This document shows, in pieces, positions 53,739-61,797 of a stretch of 64,000 bases of DNA. The stretch spans positions 88,077 to 152,076 of the forward strand of contig NZ_JAOWLC010000012.1 in assembly GCF_025751535.1 (NCBI RefSeq), given 5' to 3'. This DNA comes from Lentibacter sp. XHP0401. GTDB lineage: Bacteria; Pseudomonadota; Alphaproteobacteria; Rhodobacterales; Rhodobacteraceae. Numbering within the stretch: the stretch's first letter is position 1; each line of letters begins with the position of its first letter. The notes under the pieces are model-generated. The model worked only from the letters and a program-made list of their open reading frames with translations. It was not told the DNA's origin and ran no database searches. Position numbers and translations under genes: made by a program.

Positions 53739-54377
53739 ATGCGCAAGGCAACTTTGGCACTTGTGCTGATTTGCTTTGGTGCCAGCGGTTCGGCGGCAGA
53801 ACCTATGCGTGTTCTGGCCTTTGGCGACAGCCTCACGCAGGGCTACGGGCTGATGGAGCAAGACGGGCTTGTGCCGCAGTTACAAGGCTGGATGCGCGCG
53901 CGAGGCGCAGATGTTATCATGGTGAACGCCGGTGTTTCGGGAGACACAACGGCAGGCGGAGCTGCGCGGATCGGATGGAGCCTGAGCCCGGATATCAAGG
54001 CGGTTATGGTTGCGCTGGGCGGTAATGATATGCTGCGCGGGCTGCCGCCTGAAGATGCAAAGGCGAATTTGACCAAGGTGATTGAGACCGCGCAAGCTGC
54101 GAAAATACCTGTGTTATTGGTCGGAATGCAAGCGCCTGGGAATTATGGCGAAACATACAAAGAGGCATTTGAGGGCATTTATGCTGATCTGGCTGAGGCT
54201 TATGGCACGCTTTATGAGCCAAATTTTTTGAGCGCCTTGGGAGAAACACCAACCGAAGCGTTGGCGTGGATGCAAAGCGATGGTGTGCATCCGAATGAAG
54301 CGGGTGTTGGCAAGATTGTCGAAGTGCTTGGGCCACGGCTGTTAGAGCTTGTGGCTGCGGCGCGCAATGACGAGTGA
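53739..54377 (+). CDS. tesA: Periplasmic GDSL esterase/lysophospholipase L1 (TesA-like)
   Basis: A 212-residue SGNH hydrolase with a signal peptide (MRKATLALVLICFGASGSAA) and the GDSL block FGDSLTQGYG with nucleophile S31, the Gly/Asn oxyanion blocks (GVSGDTTAGG and LGGNDMLRG), and the catalytic D-x-x-H in DGVHPNEAG. The start at 53739 is chosen because it gives a normal signal; an in-frame ATG at 53685 has a better GGAG site but would add 18 residues before the signal. It is divergent from the ybbA-ybbP pair, a conserved arrangement. Confidence 0.9.
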   Translation: MRKATLALVLICFGASGSAAEPMRVLAFGDSLTQGYGLMEQDGLVPQLQGWMRARGADVIMVNAGVSGDTTAGGAARIGWSLSPDIKAVMVALGGNDMLRGLPPEDAKANLTKVIETAQAAKIPVLLVGMQAPGNYGETYKEAFEGIYADLAEAYGTLYEPNFLSALGETPTEALAWMQSDGVHPNEAGVGKIVEVLGPRLLELVAAARNDE

Positions 54378-54383
54378 GACGGC

Positions 54384-54587
54384 TTAGCGGGTTGTCAAAC
54401 CTTCACGGCTTTCACGTTCAACGACAGTTTGCGTTGCGACGAGGGCAACCGAGATGAGCACGGGTGTGATGGAACACATCATATAGAGTGCGAATGCTCC
54501 GAGCAAACCGAGCCCTAGCACAAAATACGAGATCAGCGCGGCGGCTAAGCCAACAACGCTTCCAAAAATGACAGTTATGATCAGCAT
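54384..54587 (-). CDS. Hypothetical small membrane protein
   Basis: A 67-residue, strongly hydrophobic protein with two membrane helices (VIFGSVVGLAAALISYFVLG and LLGAFALYMMCSITPVLISV) and a charged cytoplasmic tail (VERESREGLTTR). No family recognised. It ends 6 bp from the convergent tesA. Confidence 0.65.
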   Translation of the reverse strand: MLIITVIFGSVVGLAAALISYFVLGLGLLGAFALYMMCSITPVLISVALVATQTVVERESREGLTTR

Positions 54588-54744
54588 GGTATGAACCTTG
54601 TTTTATCCCTATCTAGACTTATGGAGGAGTAAAAGGGCGAGAATATGGCGGCACTGGAAAAAAGTTGGAACAGATTGCAAGCTATTCCCCATCCCTTACC
54701 AAAACGTTAAAGATGCGGGGACAGCGCGTTGAAAGGCCAAAAAC

Positions 54745-55143
54745 ATGACTGAAATTGAACCCACCGGGGAGTTGACATTACGCACCGTAGCGATGCCTGC
54801 GGATGTAAATGTGAACGGAGATATTTTTGGCGGCTGGGTGCTGGCGCAGATGGATATTGCCAGCGGAATTGTCGCCGCCGAGCGCGCCGACGGGCGGGTG
54901 GCGACTGTGGCTGTGGATGCGATGAAATTCATTCGCCCCGTGCAGGTGGGAGATGTGCTCTGCGTCTATGCCTGGGTTGAGCGGGTCGGGAATACCTCGA
55001 TGGCGATCGGGCTTGAGGCCTGGGCGCGCCGGCGGCACACGGGTGTGCGTGACAAAGTCACTGAAGGGCTCTTTACCTATGTCGCGATCGACGAGGAAGG
55101 ACGCCCGCGGCCAGTGCCTTCTAAAGGCACGGCCGCGGGCTAA
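54745..55143 (+). CDS. Acyl-CoA thioesterase, YciA-like hotdog protein
   Basis: A 132-residue hotdog-fold thioesterase with the helix motif NVNGDIFGGWVLAQMDIASG (residues 20-39; the active Asp lies in this motif) and the downstream HTGVRDKVTEGLFTYVAID strand. YciA-type enzymes hydrolyse short and medium acyl-CoA esters. The last codons (encoding RPRPVPSKGTAAG) form the stem of a terminator hairpin, so the 3' coding sequence doubles as an RNA structure. Confidence 0.9.
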   Translation: MTEIEPTGELTLRTVAMPADVNVNGDIFGGWVLAQMDIASGIVAAERADGRVATVAVDAMKFIRPVQVGDVLCVYAWVERVGNTSMAIGLEAWARRRHTGVRDKVTEGLFTYVAIDEEGRPRPVPSKGTAAG

Positions 55144-55155
55144 GTTATTTATTTT
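55103..55155 (+). terminator. Terminator hairpin embedded in the end of the thioesterase gene
   Basis: GCCCGCGGCC (55103-55112) pairs with GGCCGCGGGC (55131-55140), and GTGCCTT (55114-55120) pairs with AAGGCAC (55124-55130). One bulged A interrupts the 17-bp stem and the loop is CTA. The stem lies in the last 13 sense codons; the stop codon and TTATTTATTTT follow. Confidence 0.8.
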
Positions 55156-55496
55156 ACTGCGGTAATCAGAAACTCGACTTTGTAGTCAGGCGTGGCCAGT
55201 TTGGCCTCGCCGCAGGCGCGTGCGGGCGTGTGGCCTTGCGGAACCCAGGCATCCCAAACCGCGTTCATGGCGGCGAAATCGGCCATGTCGGCGAGCCAGA
55301 TGGTGCATTGCAGGATCTTGGTTTTGTCAGAGCCGACTTCGGCCAGAAGGGTGTCGATCTGGGCGAGGCAGTCTTGCGTCTGGGCGGTGACATCATGCTC
55401 GGGTTTGCCGACTTGACCTGCGAGATAGATGGTATCGCCGTGGGTGACGATCTGGCTCATGCGGGCATTGGTGTGGTGACGGGTGATCTCGGCCAT
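55149..55496 (-). CDS. RidA family (YjgF/YER057c/UK114) protein
   Basis: A 115-residue trimeric enamine/imine deaminase-type protein. The conserved C-terminal block PARACGEAKLATPDYKVEFL contains the Arg that binds substrate carboxylate in RidA. The start at 55496 (MAEITRHHTNARMSQIV) has AAGGAG 6 bases upstream. It probably quenches reactive 2-aminoacrylate-type intermediates from PLP enzymes. Confidence 0.92.
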   Translation of the reverse strand: MAEITRHHTNARMSQIVTHGDTIYLAGQVGKPEHDVTAQTQDCLAQIDTLLAEVGSDKTKILQCTIWLADMADFAAMNAVWDAWVPQGHTPARACGEAKLATPDYKVEFLITAVK

Positions 55497-55606
55497 GGGG
55501 CGCTCCTTTGAATTGATTTCGCGACCATATGTGAGGCGCTTCGGGATGGGAAGAGCGGGCGGTATTTCATGCCAGAAAAGCAGCACAACTCAGGCCCCGA
55601 AACGCA

Positions 55607-55634
55607 AAAGGCGCGCCCGAATGGACGCGCCTTT
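55607..55634 (-). terminator. Rho-independent terminator of the cold-shock gene
   Basis: AAAGGCGCG (55607-55615) pairs with CGCGCCTTT (55626-55634) around a 10-base loop. On the minus strand it ends in CTTTTGCG and begins about 20 bp after the cold-shock stop codon. Confidence 0.82.
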
Positions 55635-55654
55635 AAGTGTTCTGGAAGAACAGC

Positions 55655-55861
55655 TTACATCAATTCGATGTTTGACGCTGCTTCGCGGCCGTCGCGGCCT
55701 GCTTCGATGTCGAAGCTTACTTTTTGGTTGTCGGCGAGGCCTGTGAGGCCTGCGCGCTCAACGGCTGAGATGTGAACGAACACGTCTTTTGAGCCGCCAT
55801 CAGGAGCGATAAAGCCGAAGCCTTTTGTTGAGTTGAACCATTTTACTGTGCCAGTAGCCAT
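55655..55861 (-). CDS. Cold-shock domain protein
   Basis: A 68-residue CspA-like RNA/ssDNA-binding protein with RNP1 KGFGFI (13-18) and RNP2 VFVHI (27-31). The ATG at 55861 ([10 protein letters not shown]) is the family start. The long upstream region (to the GTGCAC element at 56021) would allow a cold-responsive 5' UTR. It has its own terminator. Confidence 0.95.
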   Translation of the reverse strand: MATGTVKWFNSTKGFGFIAPDGGSKDVFVHISAVERAGLTGLADNQKVSFDIEAGRDGREAASNIELM

Positions 55862-56020
55862 CAGTGTTTTCCTTAAGTAATGTTGCCCGCGAAAGTGCAG
55901 CAACCCGGCTTATTCACGTCGTCGTCGTCTAGAACTGTGAGCCGGTGGTCGGAAAACAGGGGTCGAGTAGAAGATCGTAGCAAGAGGTATATGGCACTGA
56001 TCGGGATTCGTTACAAGAGG

Positions 56021-56160
56021 GGCAGCGAACGCTGTGGTTAACGGGCAAGAGCCTGCCCAAAACCGGGGGGTGATATGCGTGCACCCTGCGTGCACACCCT
56101 GTGCACCGGCTATTTGTTAATTTCTGTTAGGGAAATTTGGTTAAGGTGGCGTGCGGTGCT
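56021..56160. repeat. GTGCAC-triplet element, copy 2 (~140 bp)
   Basis: It has the same order as copy 1: GGCAGCGAACGCTGTGGTTAA is split as GGCAGCGAACGCTG and TGGTTAA (56021-56041). A GGGCA/TGCCC hairpin follows (56043-56047 with 56053-56057; different sequence, same place as copy 1). Then come CGGGGGGTGATATGC and GTGCAC at 56079, 56090 and 56101 (11-bp steps). The right block is CTGTTAGGGAAATTTGGTTAAG, quoted as CTGTTAGGG and AAATTTGGTTAAG, then GGCGTGCGGTG. It lies between the cold-shock gene and trxC. Confidence 0.7.
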
Positions 56161-56215
56161 CTTGTTTGCGCGAGCGGCTAACGTATATTGAAACTGGAAT
56201 GTGATGGAGGCTGAA

Positions 56216-56638
56216 ATGGCTGGAAAGAAACTGACATGTCTTGCGTGCGGACAGCTTAACCGCGTGCCGGAAGAAAAGCTCGGCGCGGGGGCGAAATGTG
56301 GAACCTGCGGCGCGAAGCTGATTTCAACCAAGGCGGTGGAGATCGATTTTGCGACGCTGCAAAAGGCGGCGAAGAACGACGAGCTTCCGCTGGTCGTGGA
56401 CTTCTGGGCGCCGTGGTGCGGGCCGTGCAAGATGATGGGCCCCGAGTTCAGCAAAGCCGCCGACGTGCTGGCCGGCAAGGCGCGGCTGGTGAAGCTGAAT
56501 ACGGAAGAACACCAGAAGGCCGGGCAGGTTTACGGGATACGGGGTATTCCGACCATGGTGCGCTTTGAAGGCGGGAAGGAAAAGAAGCGGCAGAGCGGAG
56601 CTATGCGGGCAGGGGATATTGTGAGCTGGGTGGGGTGA
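56216..56638 (+). CDS. trxC: Thioredoxin 2 (zinc-containing)
   Basis: Cytoplasmic disulfide reductase. The 140-residue protein has an N-terminal zinc ribbon (C8, C11, C28, C31) and a thioredoxin domain with the active site WCGPC (67-71) and the cis-Pro GIPTM. This two-part layout is that of TrxC. GGAGG upstream of the ATG at 56216 fixes the start. In several bacteria trxC is induced by oxidative stress; the GTGCAC element 110 bp upstream may be its control region. Confidence 0.95.
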   Translation: MAGKKLTCLACGQLNRVPEEKLGAGAKCGTCGAKLISTKAVEIDFATLQKAAKNDELPLVVDFWAPWCGPCKMMGPEFSKAADVLAGKARLVKLNTEEHQKAGQVYGIRGIPTMVRFEGGKEKKRQSGAMRAGDIVSWVG

Positions 56639-56719
56639 GGGTGTTGGTGTGGTAGGTTAGCACCCACCCTACAGGTTGCTGCGACTGGCGCCCACCTCGT
56701 GTCGGGCGCAGCCTTTAGT

Positions 56720-56752
56720 GAAATAAAAGAAGGGCGGCCTAAAGGCCGCTCA
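56720..56752 (-). terminator. Rho-independent terminator of the small secreted protein gene
   Basis: GCGGCC (56734-56739), loop TAAA, GGCCGC (56744-56749). On the minus strand it runs into CCTTCTTTTATTTC. It lies 4-5 bp after the stop codon at 56754. Confidence 0.8.
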
Positions 56753-56753
56753 A

Positions 56754-57107
56754 CTATTTGCAGACAGCGTCTGGAACACCCCGACCTTTGAGAATGATTG
56801 TGCCGCCTGCACCCGTTGATACGCTGCGTGGAACATTCGTCTTGTCGTTCACAAGTGTGCCCTTCTTGGTCATCCGGTAGCCATTTGAGATTGTGCGACC
56901 GTCCATAGTGACTTTGAACTTGATACGGCCTTTGGCATTGGGTGCGCCAAAGTTGATAGTAACGTTCTTACCATCGGCAGTGCAGTTCAGGTTCTTCCCG
57001 TTAAGAAGTGCGAGGGCATCAGCGCCAGACAGCTCTTTTGCGTGCGTGGGGCTAGAAAAGGCGATTGTTGCTAAAGTTACGACGGTGAAAAAGCGTTTGA
57101 TGTGCAA
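56754..57107 (-). CDS. Hypothetical small secreted protein
   Basis: A 117-residue protein with a clear signal peptide (cleavage after THA at about residue 23). The mature part begins with a likely helix (LSGADALALLNGKNLNC) and has two cysteines (C42 and C116) that could form a disulfide; a TMDG-type beta-rich stretch follows. No family recognised. It sits alone with its own terminator. Confidence 0.8.
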   Translation of the reverse strand: MHIKRFFTVVTLATIAFSSPTHAKELSGADALALLNGKNLNCTADGKNVTINFGAPNAKGRIKFKVTMDGRTISNGYRMTKKGTLVNDKTNVPRSVSTGAGGTIILKGRGVPDAVCK

Positions 57108-57177
57108 TGTACTTTCCTCAGTGAGTTATAATGACACCGACTATGTTTCTTCCGTCATATGAACTCAAGTTAGAAAG

Positions 57178-57208
57178 GGCCGGTTATTTGCTCGACAAAC
57201 AACCGGCC
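57178..57208 (-). terminator. Rho-independent terminator of ettA
   Basis: GGCCGGTT (57178-57185) pairs with AACCGGCC (57201-57208) around a 15-base loop. It lies about 30 bp after the ettA stop and is followed on the minus strand by CTTTCTAACTT. Confidence 0.8.
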
Positions 57209-57238
57209 TTGCGTTTCTAAATAGAGATAGGGCAAGCC

Positions 57239-58894
57239 TTAGCGGCTGAACTTCTTATGCTTCAAGCGCTTGGGTTCGAGCGCATCCGCGCCCAGACGGC
57301 GTTTCTTGTCTTCCTCGTAGTCCTCAAAGTTGCCTTCGAACCATTCTACGTGCGCTTCGCCTTCAAAGGCGAGCATGTGGGTGCAGATGCGGTCGAGGAA
57401 GAAGCGGTCGTGGGAGATGACCACGGCGCAGCCGGCGAAGTCGGTGAGGGCATCTTCCAAGGCGCGCAGCGTTTCGACATCAAGGTCGTTTGTCGGCTCA
57501 TCGAGCAGGAGGACGTTGCCGCCTTCTTTCAGAAGCCGCGCCATGTGGACGCGGTTGCGCTCGCCGCCAGAGAGCAGGGAGAGCTTTTTCTGCTGGTCGC
57601 CGCCTTTGAAGTTGAACGCGGAGCAATAGGCGCGGGAGTTCACCTCGGCGTCGCCCAGTTGGATGATGTCGTTGCCACCCGAGATGGCCTGCCAGACGGT
57701 ATCGTCGGGGTTGAGATCATCACGCGACTGGTCGACATAGGAGAGCTGCACCGTGTCGCCGTAGGTGACTGTGCCCTCGTCGGGCTTTTCCTGCCCGGTG
57801 AGCATCTTGAAGAGCGTGGATTTACCCGCGCCGTTGGGGCCGATCACCCCGACGATGCCCCCGGGGGGCAGGGCGAAGGAGAGGTCTTCGACCAGCAGCT
57901 TGTCGCCCATGGCCTTTTTGAGACCCTCGACCTCGATGACCTTGCCGCCGAGGCGGGGGCCATTGGGGATGATGATCTGCGCGCGGCCGACTTTTTCGCG
58001 CTCGGACTGCGAGGCGAGCTCGTTATAGGCGTTGATACGGGCTTTTTGCTTGGCCTGGCGGGCTTTCTGGCCCTGACGCATCCATTCGAGTTCGCGTTCC
58101 AGTGTCTTTTGCTTGGATTTATCTTCCTTGGCCTCTTGCGAGAGGCGTTTGGCCTTTTGCTCGAGCCATGCGGAGTAGTTGCCCTCGTAGGGGATGCCTT
58201 TTCCGCGGTCGAGTTCGAGAATCCAGCTGGTGATATCGTCGAGGAAGTAGCGGTCGTGCGTGACGATCAGGATGGTTCCTGCGTAATCAATCAGGTGCTG
58301 CTGAAGCCAGGCGATGGTTTCGGCGTCGAGGTGGTTGGTCGGTTCATCGAGCAGCAGCATATCGGGCGCTTCGAGCAGCAGTTTGCAGAGCGCGACGCGG
58401 CGGGCTTCACCGCCTGAAAGGGAGGCGACGGCGGCGTCATCGGGCGGGCAGCGCAGGGCTTCCATGGCGACGTCGATCTGGCTGTCGAGATCCCAGAGGT
58501 TCTCGGCGTCGATCTGGTCTTGCAGGGCGGCCATTTCATCGGCTGTTTCATCGGAGTAGTTCATCGCGAGTTCGTTGTAGCGCTCGAGCTTGGCTTGCTT
58601 GGCGGCGACACCGAGCATGACGTTGCCGCGCACATCGAGGGTTTCATCAAGTTTCGGCTCTTGGGGGAGGTAGCCGACCTTGGCCCCCTCGGCTTGCCAC
58701 GCTTCGCCGGTGAAGTCCTTGTCCATGCCGGCCATGATTTTCATCAGGGTCGATTTACCCGAGCCGTTGACCCCGACCACACCGATTTTGACACCGGGGA
58801 GGAAGTTGAGGTGAATGTTCTCGAAGCATTTCTTGCCGCCGGGGTATGTCTTGGAGACGCCCTGCATGTGGTAGACGTATTGGTAAGCGGCCAT
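57239..58894 (-). CDS. ettA: Energy-dependent translational throttle protein (ABC-F)
   Basis: ABC-F ATPase that binds the ribosomal E site and gates translation by energy state. The 551-residue protein has two ABC domains (Walker A VNGSGKSTL near residue 42 and PNGAGKSTL near 360), two signatures (LSGGEARRVAL and LSGGERNRVHM), and the P-site tRNA interaction linker between them. No membrane domain. The start MAAYQYVYHMQGVSKTYPGG at 58894 is the family start. Confidence 0.95.
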   Translation of the reverse strand: MAAYQYVYHMQGVSKTYPGGKKCFENIHLNFLPGVKIGVVGVNGSGKSTLMKIMAGMDKDFTGEAWQAEGAKVGYLPQEPKLDETLDVRGNVMLGVAAKQAKLERYNELAMNYSDETADEMAALQDQIDAENLWDLDSQIDVAMEALRCPPDDAAVASLSGGEARRVALCKLLLEAPDMLLLDEPTNHLDAETIAWLQQHLIDYAGTILIVTHDRYFLDDITSWILELDRGKGIPYEGNYSAWLEQKAKRLSQEAKEDKSKQKTLERELEWMRQGQKARQAKQKARINAYNELASQSEREKVGRAQIIIPNGPRLGGKVIEVEGLKKAMGDKLLVEDLSFALPPGGIVGVIGPNGAGKSTLFKMLTGQEKPDEGTVTYGDTVQLSYVDQSRDDLNPDDTVWQAISGGNDIIQLGDAEVNSRAYCSAFNFKGGDQQKKLSLLSGGERNRVHMARLLKEGGNVLLLDEPTNDLDVETLRALEDALTDFAGCAVVISHDRFFLDRICTHMLAFEGEAHVEWFEGNFEDYEEDKKRRLGADALEPKRLKHKKFSR

Positions 58895-58974
58895 GGGAAA
58901 CCTCATGTTTTGTGTGACTGTGTTGGCAGGGGTGATAGCCTTTGGCGGGCGTGGGGGCAATGCGCTAGTTGTGG

Positions 58975-59025
58975 TGCTTTAGGCGGCTGCGGGATGGATA
59001 TTTGAGGCAATAAGAAAGAGCACGC
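58975..59025 (+). repeat. Dispersed repeat box, copy E (degenerate)
   Basis: GGATATTTGAGGCAATAAGAAAGAG near 58994-59018 resembles the GGATATTT...AGAAA box of copies A-D, with a weaker GC-rich stretch before it. It lies between the divergent ettA and nadD genes. Confidence 0.4.
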
Positions 59026-59079
59026 GGCGCACGTTGACTTTGCGTTGACTTTACGGGGGCGGCTGGCGAGAACGGGCGC

Positions 59080-59676
59080 ATGAGACAGGGTTTGCCATAT
59101 GTGCCTGCGGGCCGCGTGATCGGGCTGTTGGGCGGATCGTTTGATCCGGCTCACGGCGGGCATGTGCATATCACGCGGGAAGCTTTGAAGCGCTTCGGGC
59201 TGGACGAGGTCTGGTGGCTTGTATCGCCCGGCAACCCTTTGAAGGCCGAGGGGCCAGCGCCTTTGGGCGAGCGGATGGCGCGGGCGCGGGAGGTTATGGT
59301 GCATCCGCGTGTGAGGATCAGCGATTTTGAGACGCGGGCAGGCACGAGGTATACTGCCGAGACTTTGCGCGCGTTGATGATGGCTTATCCGAAAGCGCGG
59401 TTTGTCTGGCTGATGGGGGCGGACAATCTGGCACAGTTTGACCGGTGGGGCGACTGGAAGTGGATTATCGAGACGGTGCCGATCGGTATTCTCGCGCGGC
59501 CCGGGCAGCGGCTACAGGCGCGGGGGGCGAAGGCGGCCGATATTTACCGCCGCTTTCAGCTGCGCGCGTCTGAGAGCCAGCTTTTGGCGCACGCGCCAGC
59601 GCCTGCGTGGTGTTTTGTGAACGTTCCGATGCGCGCTGTTTCCTCCAGTGACATTCGCGCGAGGGGTAAGTGGTAA
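59080..59676 (+). CDS. nadD: Nicotinate-nucleotide adenylyltransferase
   Basis: Adenylylates nicotinate mononucleotide to deamido-NAD, the substrate of NadE. The 198-residue protein has the nucleotidyltransferase motif [10 protein letters not shown] (19-28) and the C-terminal SSSDIRARG (the ISSTxIR block). The length is normal. The next gene encodes a PBP4-like protein 40 bp downstream; the usual rsfS/rlmH neighbours are absent. Confidence 0.94.
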   Translation: MRQGLPYVPAGRVIGLLGGSFDPAHGGHVHITREALKRFGLDEVWWLVSPGNPLKAEGPAPLGERMARAREVMVHPRVRISDFETRAGTRYTAETLRALMMAYPKARFVWLMGADNLAQFDRWGDWKWIIETVPIGILARPGQRLQARGAKAADIYRRFQLRASESQLLAHAPAPAWCFVNVPMRAVSSSDIRARGKW

Positions 59677-59716
59677 CGCTTGTGGGCGTTTGCGAATTGA
59701 GCTTACAGTTGAGGGT

Positions 59717-61231
59717 ATGATGCGTAATATTTCAAAACGGTTTTTCCTGAGTTCAGGGCTGTCGGCCCTTGCAACGGCAGCTTGTGCGCGCGCGCCTGAT
59801 GTCTCGTTGCGGCCCGAGCCGCGGCCCGCCGGGGGCGCCGGTGTGAGCACCTCGACGGCGGGCGCCGCCGCGCCCAAGGCGGCCAGTGCGGAGGCGCTGA
59901 TTGCGCGGGCCGAGCTTGGCGGGCGAGTGGGCTTTGCTGTGGCGGATGCCAAGACGGGGCTGCTGCTTGAGAGCCGCGAGGCGCGGCGCGGGCTGCCGCC
60001 TGCGAGTGTGACCAAAGCCGTGACGGCGCTGTATGCGCTGGGCACGTTGGGGGCCGGTCACCGCTTTTTCACCGAGCTTGTCGCCATGGGGCCAGTGAGC
60101 GGCGGTGTGCTGAAAGGTGATCTGATACTGAAAGGCGGGGGTGACCCGACGCTGGACACCGACCGTATGGTAAAGCTCGCGGCCGAGCTGAAGGCGGCTG
60201 GGGTGCGCGAGGTGCAGGGCAGGTTTTATGTGGATGGCACGGCTCTTCCGAGCCTCAACGAGATTGACCGCGACCAACCCGAGCATGTGGGGTATAACCC
60301 TGCGATCTCGGGTATCGCGCTGAACTTTAACCGTGTGCATTTTGAATGGAAGCGCGCAGGTGGCAAATGGGCCACCACGATGGACGCGCGCAGCAACAGC
60401 CACCGCCCGTCTGTGCGCTTTGCCAAGATGAAGATCGCTTCGCGGGATATGCCTGTTTACACCTATGCGGGCAAGGGCGAGGAAGACCATTGGAGCGTTT
60501 CGGCCAAGGCGCTGGGCAAGGGCGGCTCGCGCTGGTTGCCTGTGCGCCACCCCGAGATTTATGCGGGCGAAGTGCTGCGTGACCTGGCGCGTGCACAAGG
60601 CGTTACGCTTCCGCAGCCACAAAAGGGCACAGGGCGCGGCGGGGGCCGTGTTCTTGTGCGCCAGCAGAGTGTCGAGCTGAGCCGCATGTGTCGCGATTTT
60701 CTGTTCTATTCCAACAACCTGATGGCCGAGATGGTCGGGCTGGCCGCCACCAAGGCGCGCAATGGCAAGGTGAGCACATTGAAGGCAAGTGCCGGCGAGA
60801 TGAGCCAGTGGGCGGGCCAGCAGCTTGGCATGAAGTCGAGCCGTTTTGTCGACCACTCGGGGCTTGGCGATGCTTCAGAGGCCACGGCAGAAGACATGGC
60901 GTTGGCGCTGGTGCGTGCGCGAGGGGTGATTGAACCGCTGCTGAAACGGTTTGACATGCGTGACAGCAAGGGCAACGTGATGAAGAACCACCCCATTGGT
61001 GTGCATGCCAAGACAGGGACGCTTAACTTTGTGAGCGCATTGGCAGGCTATGCGCGTGCACCTGACGGCACGCTGATGAGCTTTGCTATTTTTGCCGCCG
61101 ACGAGAGCACGCGCGCACGCATCAAGCGTGACGATCGTGAAAGCCCGCGCGGTGCGCGCAGCTGGAACAGGCGTGCCAAAGGGTTGCAGCAAGGCCTGAT
61201 CGAACGCTGGGGCGCGCTTTACGGCGTGTGA
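59717..61231 (+). CDS. dacB: D-alanyl-D-alanine carboxypeptidase/endopeptidase, PBP4 (DacB) type
   Basis: Class C low-molecular-weight PBP that trims peptidoglycan stems and opens cross-links. The 504-residue protein has an N-terminal signal (SKRFFLSSGLSALATAACA) with Cys23 that might be lipidated, an alanine-rich linker, and the three catalytic motifs S97-V-T-K100, YSNN (SxN) and HAKTGTLN (KTG). The extra domain II between SxxK and SxN is present, as in PBP4. A double start MM at 59717/59720 leaves one residue of uncertainty. Confidence 0.93.
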   Translation: MMRNISKRFFLSSGLSALATAACARAPDVSLRPEPRPAGGAGVSTSTAGAAAPKAASAEALIARAELGGRVGFAVADAKTGLLLESREARRGLPPASVTKAVTALYALGTLGAGHRFFTELVAMGPVSGGVLKGDLILKGGGDPTLDTDRMVKLAAELKAAGVREVQGRFYVDGTALPSLNEIDRDQPEHVGYNPAISGIALNFNRVHFEWKRAGGKWATTMDARSNSHRPSVRFAKMKIASRDMPVYTYAGKGEEDHWSVSAKALGKGGSRWLPVRHPEIYAGEVLRDLARAQGVTLPQPQKGTGRGGGRVLVRQQSVELSRMCRDFLFYSNNLMAEMVGLAATKARNGKVSTLKASAGEMSQWAGQQLGMKSSRFVDHSGLGDASEATAEDMALALVRARGVIEPLLKRFDMRDSKGNVMKNHPIGVHAKTGTLNFVSALAGYARAPDGTLMSFAIFAADESTRARIKRDDRESPRGARSWNRRAKGLQQGLIERWGALYGV

Positions 61232-61250
61232 GAGGCTGCGCTTTAGCGTA

Positions 61251-61676
61251 TCAGAGCGTGATGTGACGCGCACGTGCGCCGCGTTCGATGGCGGCGGCGT
61301 GGAGGCGGTCAATCGAAAGCTCGTAGCGGATTTCTTCCAGGAGGCGCAGCTCTGATTCTGCGAGTTTTCCATCGGCGGCGGCGACATCGCAGGCAAGGGC
61401 ATAGGCGGTTTCAAAGAGCGCTTCGGGGAGGTTGTCGCGCACGAGGCCGAAGAGGGCATCAAGCCCGTCTTCCTGACCGAAGAGATCAAACACCACCTGG
61501 GCTGTTCTGTTCATACGGTCGATATCATAATCTGCAAAGACGGGCAGCATGTTGACTGTGTTTTCGATCTTCACAAGCTCTGCTGTGCGGATGTCTTCAT
61601 CTGAGGCCGAAACGGCGATCATCACGGCGACGAGGCAATCCTGGGGCGACATGGGGTGCGATGTTGTATCTTGCAT
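61251..61676 (-). CDS. TerB-family tellurite-resistance-like protein
   Basis: A 141-residue all-helical protein of the TerB fold (MSPQDCLVAVMIAVSASDEDIRTAELVKIE at residues 9-38, cited in part as LVAVMIAVSASDEDI, and AYALACDVAAADGKLAESE). Acidic metal-coordinating residues (SASDEDI...E and AAADGKL...E) are seen. Single TerB-like genes are common and their link to tellurite is unproven. Convergent with dacB. Confidence 0.87.
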   Translation of the reverse strand: MQDTTSHPMSPQDCLVAVMIAVSASDEDIRTAELVKIENTVNMLPVFADYDIDRMNRTAQVVFDLFGQEDGLDALFGLVRDNLPEALFETAYALACDVAAADGKLAESELRLLEEIRYELSIDRLHAAAIERGARARHITL

Positions 61677-61797
61677 TGGAGCGCTCCTTGAAAGCTTTGT
61701 TGCAGTGCAGAATATTGACCAATGGCGCGCTTGCCAATAGGAAGCATGAAGTTTGGTCCCTGCGTTGTGTAGATGGACCGCAATGGAGAAGAAAACA

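Noticed and set aside
61251..61676. TerB-family protein as a tellurite-resistance operon
   Set aside because: No terC, terD or terZ gene is adjacent; a single TerB-like gene does not show tellurite resistance.
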